Of a stretch of 64,000 bases of DNA, positions 51,286-58,572 are shown one piece after another. Under the pieces are notes generated by a model. The model was not told the origin of the DNA. It made no database searches and worked only from the letters and a program-made list of their open reading frames with translations. Each line of letters starts with the position of its first letter. Positions within the stretch are counted from its first letter, which is position 1. The position numbers and the translations under genes are program-made. The stretch is from CAIVAT01 sp049317265 (GTDB taxonomy: Bacteria > Bacteroidota > Bacteroidia > Bacteroidales > FEN-979). Location of the stretch: positions 186,001-250,000 of the forward strand of contig JBMOIP010000001.1 in the NCBI GenBank assembly GCA_049317265.1, in the 5' to 3' direction.

Positions 51286-52383
51286 ATGAATCCCACCATC
51301 GACAATCAGTTCAAACTCCGTTTCATGGATCTGTGGAGGCTAATCGGCAACTCCCCCATGCTGGCCATCAACTTCAGATACAAAGGGGAAAAAAGGATTA
51401 TTTATGCAAAGGCGGAACATTACAATGTAACTGGCAGCATCAAAGACCGCATGGCCCTGTATATCCTTGAGCGCGCTTATGCTGAGAACCGCATCAAACC
51501 GGGTGATACCATTGTGGAAGCCACCAGCGGCAACACCGGAATCGCATTCGCAGCTATTGGAAAAGCGCTTGGACATGATGTCCGGATCATTATGCCCGAC
51601 TGGATGAGCAAGGAGCGGGTCGATATCATTAAAAGCCTTGGGGCCCAGATCATCCCCGTTTCCAAAGACCAGGGTGGCTTTATCGGGAGCATCAGGATCT
51701 CGGAGGAGATTGCTGCGAGGGAGGCCAATATTTTCCTGCCGCAACAGTTTTCCAATGATGCCAATGCGGAGGCGCATGAAAAGACAACCGGGCCTGAAAT
51801 ATGGTATCAGCTTCGTTACCATGGCGTTACACCAGATGCATTTGTAGCGGGTGTTGGTACAGGGGGCACGGTAATGGGAGTGGGCCGTTACCTGAAATCG
51901 CTGAATCCCGGCATAAAAATCCACCCGCTGGAACCGGCAGAGTCTCCCACCATGTCGACCGGGCATAAAGTAGGCTCACATCGTATCCAGGGTATCAGCG
52001 ATGAGTTCATTCCGGCCATCGTCAAACTCGACCAGCTCGACCGCATCGTGGCGGTCCCTGATGGTGATTCCATCCTCCTGGCACAGAAACTTGCCAGCCG
52101 GCTGGGCCTGGCCGTTGGCATCTCCTCCGGCGCCAACTTCCTGGGCGCTTTGCAAATACAAAATGAACTTGGACCGGATGCTTCTGTCGTTACCGTTTTC
52201 GCCGACTGCAATAAAAAGTACCTGAGTACCGACCTCATGAGGGAGGAACCCCTTAAGGAGTCCTATGAATCACAACACATTGAACTCACAGGTTTCCATG
52301 TATTTAAGCGTGTATGTGATACCTGCTGCGAGATGGGCAAATGCGAGCTGAAAACAGTGGATATGTTCTGCCCGAAGTCCTGA
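51286..52383 (+). CDS. Cysteine synthase-like PLP enzyme with Cys-rich tail
   Basis: Fold-type II PLP enzyme of 365 residues (starting at the ATG; an upstream GTG at 51256 would add ten residues). The PLP lysine is Lys53 in GSIKDRM, with SGNTG at 81-85 and the phosphate-binding GTGGTVMG about residue 190, as in CysK/CysM. It would make cysteine from O-acetylserine (or a similar activated serine) and sulfide. The last 28 residues carry five cysteines (C-x2-CC-x4-C-x8-C), an extension absent from ordinary CysK and suited to binding metal or persulfide. In context it could capture sulfide or sulfane sulfur from the relay encoded upstream. Confidence 0.9.
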   Translation: MNPTIDNQFKLRFMDLWRLIGNSPMLAINFRYKGEKRIIYAKAEHYNVTGSIKDRMALYILERAYAENRIKPGDTIVEATSGNTGIAFAAIGKALGHDVRIIMPDWMSKERVDIIKSLGAQIIPVSKDQGGFIGSIRISEEIAAREANIFLPQQFSNDANAEAHEKTTGPEIWYQLRYHGVTPDAFVAGVGTGGTVMGVGRYLKSLNPGIKIHPLEPAESPTMSTGHKVGSHRIQGISDEFIPAIVKLDQLDRIVAVPDGDSILLAQKLASRLGLAVGISSGANFLGALQIQNELGPDASVVTVFADCNKKYLSTDLMREEPLKESYESQHIELTGFHVFKRVCDTCCEMGKCELKTVDMFCPKS

Positions 52384-52426
52384 TAAAATAATTGTAAATA
52401 AATCGCTTTAGTATCACCTTTTCGAT

Positions 52427-52434
52427 TATCTTTG
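52427..52434 (+). promoter_or_regulatory. TAnnTTTG box for the DUF2892 gene
   Basis: TATCTTTG fits the Bacteroidota -7 box, followed by a TATTATTAACCTAAA leader element like those before the giant T9SS paralogs. Confidence 0.5.
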
Positions 52435-52472
52435 CATACAGTTTTTTATTATTAACCTAAAAATTGCCGACA

Positions 52473-52676
52473 ATGAAATCGAATATGGGATTAATTGACA
52501 AGGTGATCAGGATACTGATTGCCATTGTTGTAATTGCTTTATACTTCACCAACGTGATATCAGGAACATTGGCCATTATCCTGTTAATCCTGGCTGGTGT
52601 CTTTATTCTTACCAGTTTGATCGGGTTCTGCCCTCTTTACCTGCCCCTTAAAATCAATACAGGGAAAAAAGATTAA
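52473..52676 (+). CDS. DUF2892/YgaP-like small membrane protein
   Basis: Membrane protein of 67 residues; I use the ATG at 52473 rather than an upstream TTG at 52464. It shows the family pattern: an N-terminal MGLIDKVIRI, two hydrophobic helices (about 13-32 and 36-55), and FCPLYLPLKINT near the end. This domain forms the membrane part of the YgaP rhodanese, and alone it is common next to sulfur and redox genes. Its position between the sulfur locus and the metal-stress cluster fits either. No catalytic cysteine is evident except the one in FCPLY. Confidence 0.85.
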   Translation: MKSNMGLIDKVIRILIAIVVIALYFTNVISGTLAIILLILAGVFILTSLIGFCPLYLPLKINTGKKD

Positions 52677-52761
52677 TTTTTTTCCAGGAAGGCCGCAAGT
52701 TTTTCATTGTTTGATTGTCTAATGTTTATTATTACTTCATTAACCCTAAAACAATTAAACA

Positions 52762-53163
52762 ATGAAAACAGCTTCCAGAATCTTTATGACCTTTGTCCTG
52801 CTCGCGTTTTTCTCCGGCATGACTTACTCACAGGTGGCCTCTACAGCCGTTCCTGCAAAATCCAGTGCAAAACAGGCAACCACAACCCCTGCAAAAAGTG
52901 CATGTTGCGCCCAACAGCAGGCTGCTCCAGCCGGTGACCATGGTAAAAATTTCGTTGATAAGAACGGAGATGGTAAGTGTGACAATTGCGGTACTACTGG
53001 TAAATGCAAGGAGTCGGGCAATTGCGGTGCAAAAGGAGCTGGTTGTGCCAGCGGATGCAGCAAAGGCATGGGCAAAGGTAATTGCGGCGGGAATGGTGGA
53101 CCAAACAAGAGTTGTGGTTCGAACCAGGGAACCAAAGCAACCGAAGGGCAACCCAACAAATAA
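52762..53163 (+). CDS. Cysteine- and glycine-rich exported protein
   Basis: Unrecognised small protein of 133 residues. A signal peptide (about 1-23, ending TYSQ) is followed by a low-complexity mature region with ten cysteines in CC, CxxC and spaced single forms, plus a DKNGDGKCDNCG segment resembling calcium-loop or metal-site motifs. A metal-binding or sulfur-handling role is plausible. It is encoded just before an ECF sigma/anti-sigma/metal-sensor group, which supports a metal-response link (inference). A strong hairpin follows. Confidence 0.75.
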   Translation: MKTASRIFMTFVLLAFFSGMTYSQVASTAVPAKSSAKQATTTPAKSACCAQQQAAPAGDHGKNFVDKNGDGKCDNCGTTGKCKESGNCGAKGAGCASGCSKGMGKGNCGGNGGPNKSCGSNQGTKATEGQPNK

Positions 53164-53182
53164 ATCAATATCTGAATCGGAG

Positions 53183-53226
53183 AGGCTGTCTTAGCATTGC
53201 AGAATTGCAGGTTAAGACAGCCTTTT
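53183..53226 (+). terminator. Hairpin between Cys-rich protein and ECF sigma gene
   Basis: Arms AGGCTGTCTTA and TAAGACAGCCT enclose a loop with an inner TGCA...TGCA pair, then TTTT. It is likely a terminator or attenuator, only about 20 bases before the sigma factor start. Confidence 0.7.
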
Positions 53227-53245
53227 GTGTTCCTGAAAAAGAAGA

Positions 53246-53827
53246 ATGACAGAAGTCGAACTGATTGAAGGCATCTTGCGGCGAGAACGCACTGCATTTC
53301 AATGCATGGTTGACCAGTATGAGAAACAGGTGATTAAGACTGCCTTTTACTTTGTCGGGAACATGCAGGATGCCGAGGATTTGTCGCAGGAAATTTTCCT
53401 GGAGATCATTCGCTCTGTTGATTCATTCAAAAGGAGTTCCTCGCTGGTGACCTGGATCTACCGGATCACAGTAAACAAATCGCTCAACATGGTTAAAAAG
53501 CAGCAGCGAGAAGGCATCAAGGTTCGGATTGAATCTCTTTTCCGGAATCCGGGCAGCCTTGAGCATGGTGCAATGGATGAGCCTTCCTACGAGCCCGGAG
53601 AACTTGAACATGAGGAGAAAAGGAAATTATTACAAACAGCCATCGGGCGATTGCCTGAAAACCAGCGAATCGCTTTTGTGCTTTGCAAGTTTGATGATCT
53701 GTCCTACAAACAAATTGCTGAAATCATGAAAGTCGGCTTACCGGCTGTTGAATCGTTGATATACCGTGCCAGACTTAATCTTCAGAAATACCTGGTTCAT
53801 CAGTTTTCAGAATACCAAAAGACCTGA
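53246..53827 (+). CDS. ECF-type RNA polymerase sigma factor
   Basis: Alternative sigma factor of 193 residues. Region 2 (about 22-90; DAEDLSQEIFLEI and the TWIYRITVNKSLN segment) binds core polymerase and the -10 element; region 4 (about 130-185; LPENQRIAFVLCKFDDLSYKQIAEIM) binds -35 DNA. No long C-terminal extension. It is followed three bases later by a zinc-type anti-sigma factor gene, so it is probably held inactive until a signal appears. The downstream CnrX/Spy-like protein points to metal or envelope stress as that signal. Confidence 0.95.
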   Translation: MTEVELIEGILRRERTAFQCMVDQYEKQVIKTAFYFVGNMQDAEDLSQEIFLEIIRSVDSFKRSSSLVTWIYRITVNKSLNMVKKQQREGIKVRIESLFRNPGSLEHGAMDEPSYEPGELEHEEKRKLLQTAIGRLPENQRIAFVLCKFDDLSYKQIAEIMKVGLPAVESLIYRARLNLQKYLVHQFSEYQKT

Positions 53828-53830
53828 CCT

Positions 53831-54280
53831 ATGAATTGTTCGCAGTTTAAAACCAATATTTTAACTTTTTCTGAGGATATGCTTTCCGGCGATCTGAAGC
53901 AGAGAGCTGAGCAGCATGCCGAAACTTGCCCGGAGTGCTCAGTGCTATTGTCCCAATTTAAAGCAATAAATGCGATCATCCTGGAGAAAAAAGCCGCTGA
54001 ACCCGGTCACTTTGTGTCGGCCAGGATCATGCAGGGAATTGAGAATGAATTCAAAAAGGAACCGAAAAGGCAGGCATATGGCTGGATTCGTGTGTTGCAG
54101 CCGGTGTCTGTCGCTGCAGCACTGGCATGTGGCATTTTAATCGGGTCATACACCGCAGGACGAGACAACCCTTCCGGCAAGCAATTGGTAAAGACAGCAC
54201 AAAATATCGAATTTCTTCGGTCCAATCTCTATATCTCTGATTTTGCCGATGAAGACAAATCCCTGGTTATAAATAAATAG
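53831..54280 (+). CDS. Zinc-finger anti-sigma factor
   Basis: Membrane anti-sigma factor of 149 residues. The zf-HC2 zinc motif is H29-x3-C33-x2-C36 with Cys3 upstream, the ligand set of ZAS anti-sigma proteins. One transmembrane helix lies at about 90-108 (VSVAAALACGILIGSYTA). It should sequester the adjacent ECF sigma factor in the cytoplasm. The C-terminal periplasmic part is short (about 40 residues). The gene is three bases from the sigma gene and four from the next gene. Confidence 0.9.
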   Translation: MNCSQFKTNILTFSEDMLSGDLKQRAEQHAETCPECSVLLSQFKAINAIILEKKAAEPGHFVSARIMQGIENEFKKEPKRQAYGWIRVLQPVSVAAALACGILIGSYTAGRDNPSGKQLVKTAQNIEFLRSNLYISDFADEDKSLVINK

Positions 54281-54284
54281 CATT

Positions 54285-54785
54285 ATGGATATTTTTCATA
54301 AAAACCGATTGATCTTCTGGGTCCTGGTAATCCTGGTGATCATCAATGTTACCGCCCTTGTCAGTTTTTTCCTCTTTTCAAAACCTCAGCCTCAGGCGCC
54401 TTGTTGTTCCCCGGCAGAACAGCAATGTGTCGCATTTCGTGATCAGTTAAACCTGACGGCAGAGCAAACAGGAAAGGTGTCGCTTATAAATGAAAATTAT
54501 GAAGCATCTGCCGGACCGACTGCTGCAGCCATTAAATCAACAAGGGATGCCATCCTGACTGAATTGGAGAAGGAGTTGCCGGATACCATGCAGATCGCGT
54601 CACTTATTGACCGGCTCGCCGGGTTACAAGTCAGTATTCAGAAAGATAACATAAAGCAATACAGTGAATTGAAGAAGGTTTGCACGCCGGAACAGGCTCA
54701 AAGGTTATCGGCGTTGTACCGCGACCTTTACGGCTGCCCGATGCAGAAAAACAGGATGCAAAATCGCTATCGCGGCGGGCACTGA
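54285..54785 (+). CDS. Periplasmic heavy-metal-sensor-like protein (CnrX/Spy type)
   Basis: Membrane-anchored periplasmic protein of 166 residues: one N-terminal helix (about 9-31), then a helical domain with LTAEQ (about 57-61) and TPEQ (about 133-136), the repeats typical of Spy/CpxP/CnrX family. Cys40, Cys41 and Cys48 lie just outside the membrane, and another Cys lies near the C-terminus (GCPMQK); they could sense metals or redox state. CnrX-like proteins relay metal signals to an anti-sigma. It lies four bases after that gene and would complete a sigma/anti-sigma/sensor set. Confidence 0.86.
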   Translation: MDIFHKNRLIFWVLVILVIINVTALVSFFLFSKPQPQAPCCSPAEQQCVAFRDQLNLTAEQTGKVSLINENYEASAGPTAAAIKSTRDAILTELEKELPDTMQIASLIDRLAGLQVSIQKDNIKQYSELKKVCTPEQAQRLSALYRDLYGCPMQKNRMQNRYRGGH

Positions 54786-54795
54786 GCAAGTCCCT

Positions 54796-55053
54796 TTACT
54801 TTTTTTCCTTCTTCTCTTTCTTTTCCTTCTTCTCTTTCTTGGGTTTATATGCCCTGTTTTTCTTGCAGGTGCATCGATCGTTGCCTAACTTCTTCAGCAA
54901 TTCGATCTGCTTTTCGTGAAGGTCGATGATGTGATCCAGTTTCTTCTCCAGTAAATTGGTATCCGGAAAGAATTGTTTGTCACAGGTGTTGGTTTCAATA
55001 TCCTTAAGGACCTTGATCATTTGTTCAAGGATTATTTCGCGTTGCTCTGCCAT
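54796..55053 (-). CDS. Small coiled-coil protein with Lys/Glu repeat tail
   Basis: Unrecognised protein of 85 residues. The first 60 residues look like an amphipathic helix or coiled coil (EIILEQMIKVLKDIETN..., then LLEKKLDHIIDLHEKQIELLKKL); a CTCKK segment follows, and the last 16 residues are repeats of KEK. The tail DNA is a strictly pyrimidine tract on the plus strand. A TAACTTTG box (complement of 55078-55085) lies 25 bases before the ATG, supporting a real gene. It is convergent with the metal-sensor gene by 10 bases and divergent from tatC. Confidence 0.65.
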   Translation of the reverse strand: MAEQREIILEQMIKVLKDIETNTCDKQFFPDTNLLEKKLDHIIDLHEKQIELLKKLGNDRCTCKKNRAYKPKKEKKEKKEKKEKK

Positions 55054-55077
55054 ATTATATTTATTTATTCAAATATA

Positions 55078-55133
55078 CAAAGTTAAAACCTTAGTTCAAA
55101 CATCATGGGCAATTTTTTTTATCAATACCTTTG
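55078..55133. promoter_or_regulatory. Divergent promoter boxes between small coiled-coil gene and tatC
   Basis: TAACTTTG on the minus strand (complement of 55078-55085) faces TACCTTTG on the plus strand (55126-55133). Both fit the Bacteroidota -7 box. Confidence 0.5.
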
Positions 55134-55153
55134 CTACTGATAAAAAGAAAAGG

Positions 55154-55996
55154 ATGAAAATACCATACTCAGCAGGACCGGATGAAGGCACGGAGATGAC
55201 TTTCTGGGAGCATCTTGATGAACTGAGGGGAACGCTCTGGCGGATTCTTGCAGCGGTTTTAGTCACATCGATCGTAGCGTTTGCTTTTAAAGAGGTTTTG
55301 TTCGACGATATCATCCTTGCGCCAAAATCAAAAAATTTTATCACCTACAGGGCCTTCTGCAAACTTGGTGAATGGGTTTCAATGCCATCTCTTTGTATTG
55401 ACCCGTCGCAATTCCAGCTGATCAACATCAATCTTGCCGGCCAGTTCACTTCTCACATGAATATCTCCCTGATCGCCGGTTTGATCATGGCGTTGCCATA
55501 TGTGCTGTGGGAGTTGTGGCGATTTATCAAACCCGGACTGAATGAAAAGGAGGTGAAAAGTTCAAGAGGCGCCGTAACCATTATCACTTTGTTGTTCATA
55601 ACGGGTGTTTTGTTCAGCTATTTCATTGTGGCGCCGCTCATGATCAATTTCCTTGGCGGATATAATGTCAGTGCATCGGTTTCGAACCAGATCTCCCTTA
55701 CCTCCTATGTGAGTTCGATCACCCTGATGACCCTCCTGATGGGGTTATTGTTTGAGTTGCCGGTGCTGATCCTTTTCCTCACGAAAATCGGGATCATTAC
55801 ACCGAAATATTTGCGAAAATACCGGAAACACACTGCAATTGCCATTCTCATCATTGCCGGTGTCATCACGCCCAGCCCCGACATTTTCAGCCAGCTGATC
55901 GTTGCCTTTCCCCTCTATCTGCTGTTTGAACTGAGCCTGGTTATCTCCTCCAGGATGTACCGGAAAAAGCAGGAGGTTGCCGAAGAACAACTTTAA
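55154..55996 (+). CDS. tatC: Twin-arginine translocase subunit TatC
   Basis: Inner-membrane receptor of the Tat pathway, which exports folded proteins. The product is 280 residues from the ATG at 55154 (MKIPYSAGPD...); an open frame runs further up to 54956 but those residues are not TatC-like and lie before the promoter box. Six membrane helices are evident, with the signature MTFWEHLDELRG near the N-terminus (positions about 14-25), PYVLWELWRFIKPGL, and the family's FELPV and GVITPSPDIFSQ segments. No tatA/B genes are adjacent. Confidence 0.95.
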   Translation: MKIPYSAGPDEGTEMTFWEHLDELRGTLWRILAAVLVTSIVAFAFKEVLFDDIILAPKSKNFITYRAFCKLGEWVSMPSLCIDPSQFQLININLAGQFTSHMNISLIAGLIMALPYVLWELWRFIKPGLNEKEVKSSRGAVTIITLLFITGVLFSYFIVAPLMINFLGGYNVSASVSNQISLTSYVSSITLMTLLMGLLFELPVLILFLTKIGIITPKYLRKYRKHTAIAILIIAGVITPSPDIFSQLIVAFPLYLLFELSLVISSRMYRKKQEVAEEQL

Positions 55997-56066
55997 ATAC
56001 GCCGGAATTGTAACCTGGCCATCCTGTTGCGTCTAACCCTGGAAATCACCCAAATAATTCAACATC

Positions 56067-56600
56067 ATGGAACCTAAACGACTTTTTCGCAGCCTTACTG
56101 ACCGCAAATTTGCCGGTGTTGCCGGTGGCCTTGCCGAATATTTTATGATGGATCCCCTGCTGATCCGCCTTGCATTTGTTATTCTTACACTGGCCGGTGG
56201 AGGAGGAGTTCTTATCTACCTTGTCCTCTGGATTGTTACCCCTGAGAATCCGTTCAGAACCAACCCTTTCGTAAACACCCCCGGGCAGGATTATAAACAA
56301 CCAAATCCGGGAACTGCCGATCCTGCATCGGCAACGGGGGGATATTCTTCAGAAAACCAGGATGGATCTTCATTTCATGCGACACCGCCACCACCGCCGG
56401 TCCCACAAACCAAGGAACGGAACAAAGGGAGTCTGATCGGCGGATTGGTGCTCATCACACTGGGTGCGCTGTTTCTGGCAGATGAATTGATCCCGCAAGT
56501 CAATTTTGGCGACCTTTGGCCGGTGATCCTGATCGTAATAGGAGCCGGATTGCTCATCAATGCCATCGCCAAGAGAAATAACAATGCAAACCAATACTAA
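56067..56600 (+). CDS. PspC-domain membrane protein
   Basis: Inner-membrane protein of 177 residues. An N-terminal PspC domain (about 3-62; FRSLTDRKFAGVAGGLAEYFMMDPLLIRL and the following helix) is joined by a Pro/Gly/Ser-rich linker (about 70-120) to a DUF5668-type pair of short helices (about 122-170, LIGGLVLITLGALFLADEL). PspC domains regulate envelope-stress responses. The gene is 12 bases before a LiaF-like gene, and the pairing is common in Bacteroidota. Confidence 0.88.
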   Translation: MEPKRLFRSLTDRKFAGVAGGLAEYFMMDPLLIRLAFVILTLAGGGGVLIYLVLWIVTPENPFRTNPFVNTPGQDYKQPNPGTADPASATGGYSSENQDGSSFHATPPPPPVPQTKERNKGSLIGGLVLITLGALFLADELIPQVNFGDLWPVILIVIGAGLLINAIAKRNNNANQY

Positions 56601-56612
56601 ACCCCTGAACCA

Positions 56613-57548
56613 ATGAAATATCGTCATGTATTTTGGGCCTTTATCCTGATAGCCATCGGGGTTCTCTTCATGCTCAACAATTTCGGGGTCCTGGAATTTG
56701 GGTTTCGCGCCCTGTGGAGCCTCTGGCCATTGATCCTGATCCTCTGGGGGATATCGATCCTTCCGATCAGGGATGTGGTTAAAATCATCGCACTGGTTGG
56801 TGTCCTCGTATTTACCATCATCTTCTTCAACCGGATTTCAGAACGCTCCTCCTGGTTTCACTTCAACGATTTCCGGGGGTTTTCCAACAAAGACTGGGAT
56901 GAGGATGAGGATACAGCAACCTACAACTATCAACCCCAGAACCTGAGTGTGCCCTTTGACTCCCTCATTGGTAAAGGAGAGTTGAAACTGGAAGCTGCTG
57001 CCGGCAACTTTGACCTGGAGGGGGTAACCTCCGACTTCCTTACTTTCAACAAATCGGGCGACATTGGAAACTACTCCATCACCACCACCAATGAGAATGG
57101 CCGGAAACGGATCAACCTCTCATTGGAAAAATCGGGGATCCGCCATAATGTGAGTGAAAATAAGGTGGAGATCAAACTCAGCGAAAAACCCTCCTGGAAT
57201 TTGGATTTCGATATTGGCGCTGCCGAAATTTTGATGGATCTGCGTGATTACAAAATCGATACCACTACGATCAATGCCGGGGCCTCCTCGATCAACATTA
57301 AAATAGGGGATAAAAATCCGCTTACTGTCATGACTTTTAATGCTGGCGCCTCTTCCATCAAAGTTGATATTCCCAATGGATCGGGATGCCAGATCAAGTC
57401 AGAATCGTTTATGATCAGCAAGGAGTTTGACGGATTTACCAAGAAGGGAGATGGGATCTACCAGACGGATAATTTCTCAACTGCAAAGAATAAAATCCAC
57501 CTGACAATTAAAACAGCCATTTCCAAGATCGAAATAAACCGGTATTAG
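56613..57548 (+). CDS. LiaF-like membrane-anchored beta-helix protein
   Basis: Membrane protein of 311 residues. Four hydrophobic segments (about 5-75) carry a DUF5668-type pattern (FWAFILIAIGVLFMLNNFGVLEFG), followed by an acidic linker (about 88-105) and a beta-rich domain (about 110-311) with repeated short strands such as TINAGASSINIKI and FNAGASSIKVDI. This resembles the LiaF/'toastrack' type proteins that monitor envelope state. It pairs with the PspC protein upstream; together they may sense membrane stress (inference). Confidence 0.82.
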   Translation: MKYRHVFWAFILIAIGVLFMLNNFGVLEFGFRALWSLWPLILILWGISILPIRDVVKIIALVGVLVFTIIFFNRISERSSWFHFNDFRGFSNKDWDEDEDTATYNYQPQNLSVPFDSLIGKGELKLEAAAGNFDLEGVTSDFLTFNKSGDIGNYSITTTNENGRKRINLSLEKSGIRHNVSENKVEIKLSEKPSWNLDFDIGAAEILMDLRDYKIDTTTINAGASSINIKIGDKNPLTVMTFNAGASSIKVDIPNGSGCQIKSESFMISKEFDGFTKKGDGIYQTDNFSTAKNKIHLTIKTAISKIEINRY

Positions 57549-57589
57549 ACTAGTGTCTTGTTATTGGCCATTGACGAGGCGAAAGATTG

Positions 57590-58360
57590 TCAACGGTCAA
57601 GGAAATCTCTAACCATACTATAAAACTCCCCGGGAGCGTCGGCGTGAACCCAATGTGAAGCATTCGCAATGGTTTTCACCTCACACCCGGGGAATTTTAT
57701 TTTCAGGTCATCAAGGTCACTCTCCCGGATATAGTCCGACACCCCCCCCCGGATGAACAGGGCAGGACCAGCATACAGTCCGGGAATATCCACTCCTTCA
57801 AATATAGAAAGAAGATTTTCATTGATGCTGGAAAGGTTGAGCCGCCAGTCAAGGCTGTGGCGGTCGCGCCAGTAGACATTTTTCAACAGGAATTGCCTGA
57901 GTTTGGGACTTTTTACCTCTGACTGCAACTGTTTCTCCACATCACTTCTCGACCTGGCCAACGTGAAGTCTACACCCATCATGGCGTTGAGCAGTACCTG
58001 GTGTTCGCGGTTGGGGGGTGATTTTCGCAATGAAATATCAACCACAACCAGCTTCTTAACCAGTTCCGGGTGATGAAGGGTCAGAAACATTGCGGCCTTC
58101 CCTCCAAGGGAGTGCCCGATCAGGAAGATGTTGGTCAGGCTGTTGTCTTCCAGCATTTCAAGGAGGTCATTCCCTATGGAAGGAAAGTCAAATACCTTGC
58201 TGTGAGGTGATTGGCCATGATTCCGGAGGTCGGGAATATAAACGGAGTAGTGCTCGCTCAATTGTCGCCCGAAGGTAACCCAGTTGTCGGAAAGGCCAAA
58301 TAAACCATGTAGAATTACCACAGGCTGACCCGTGCCGAACTGGCGAAAAAACAACTTCAT
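57590..58360 (-). CDS. Alpha/beta hydrolase
   Basis: Serine hydrolase of 256 residues resembling YbfF-type esterases. The oxyanion-hole segment HGLFGLSDNW is at 18-27, the nucleophile elbow GHSLGG has Ser84, and the catalytic histidine lies in ASHWVHADAP near 237, with an Asp in SDYIRESD or nearby. Substrate unknown. Convergent with the LiaF-like gene and divergent from the KamA operon; its minus-strand TACTTTTG box is at 58414-58421, giving a leader of about 45 bases. Confidence 0.9.
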   Translation of the reverse strand: MKLFFRQFGTGQPVVILHGLFGLSDNWVTFGRQLSEHYSVYIPDLRNHGQSPHSKVFDFPSIGNDLLEMLEDNSLTNIFLIGHSLGGKAAMFLTLHHPELVKKLVVVDISLRKSPPNREHQVLLNAMMGVDFTLARSRSDVEKQLQSEVKSPKLRQFLLKNVYWRDRHSLDWRLNLSSINENLLSIFEGVDIPGLYAGPALFIRGGVSDYIRESDLDDLKIKFPGCEVKTIANASHWVHADAPGEFYSMVRDFLDR

Positions 58361-58413
58361 TCAGCGGTAGTTTATTAACACAATTTTGTTGAAAAGTAAT
58401 CGTTTTCAGGTGT

Positions 58414-58431
58414 CAAAAGTACATAAATTTG
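58414..58431. promoter_or_regulatory. Back-to-back divergent promoters of hydrolase and KamA operon
   Basis: CAAAAGTA-CA-TAAATTTG: the left half is TACTTTTG on the minus strand, the right half TAAATTTG on the plus strand, both fitting TAnnTTTG with only two bases between them. The KamA leader would be about 130 bases, the remaining A/T-rich part of this gap. Confidence 0.55.
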
Positions 58432-58572
58432 TGGCCTATTTGCAGTTGTATTTTCAATGTCCGTGATGAGCTCTATTTTGAAACATAATAAATTGAATTA
58501 TAAACAATTAAACATTTACTTTACAGGTAGAGGACATCATTAAATTTAACCTCAAAACCGAGAAATTAACCA

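Noticed and set aside
54956..55153. N-terminal extension of TatC (66 extra residues)
   Set aside because: It overlaps the divergent small gene and both promoter boxes and reads unlike TatC; the ATG at 55154 gives the normal N-terminus.
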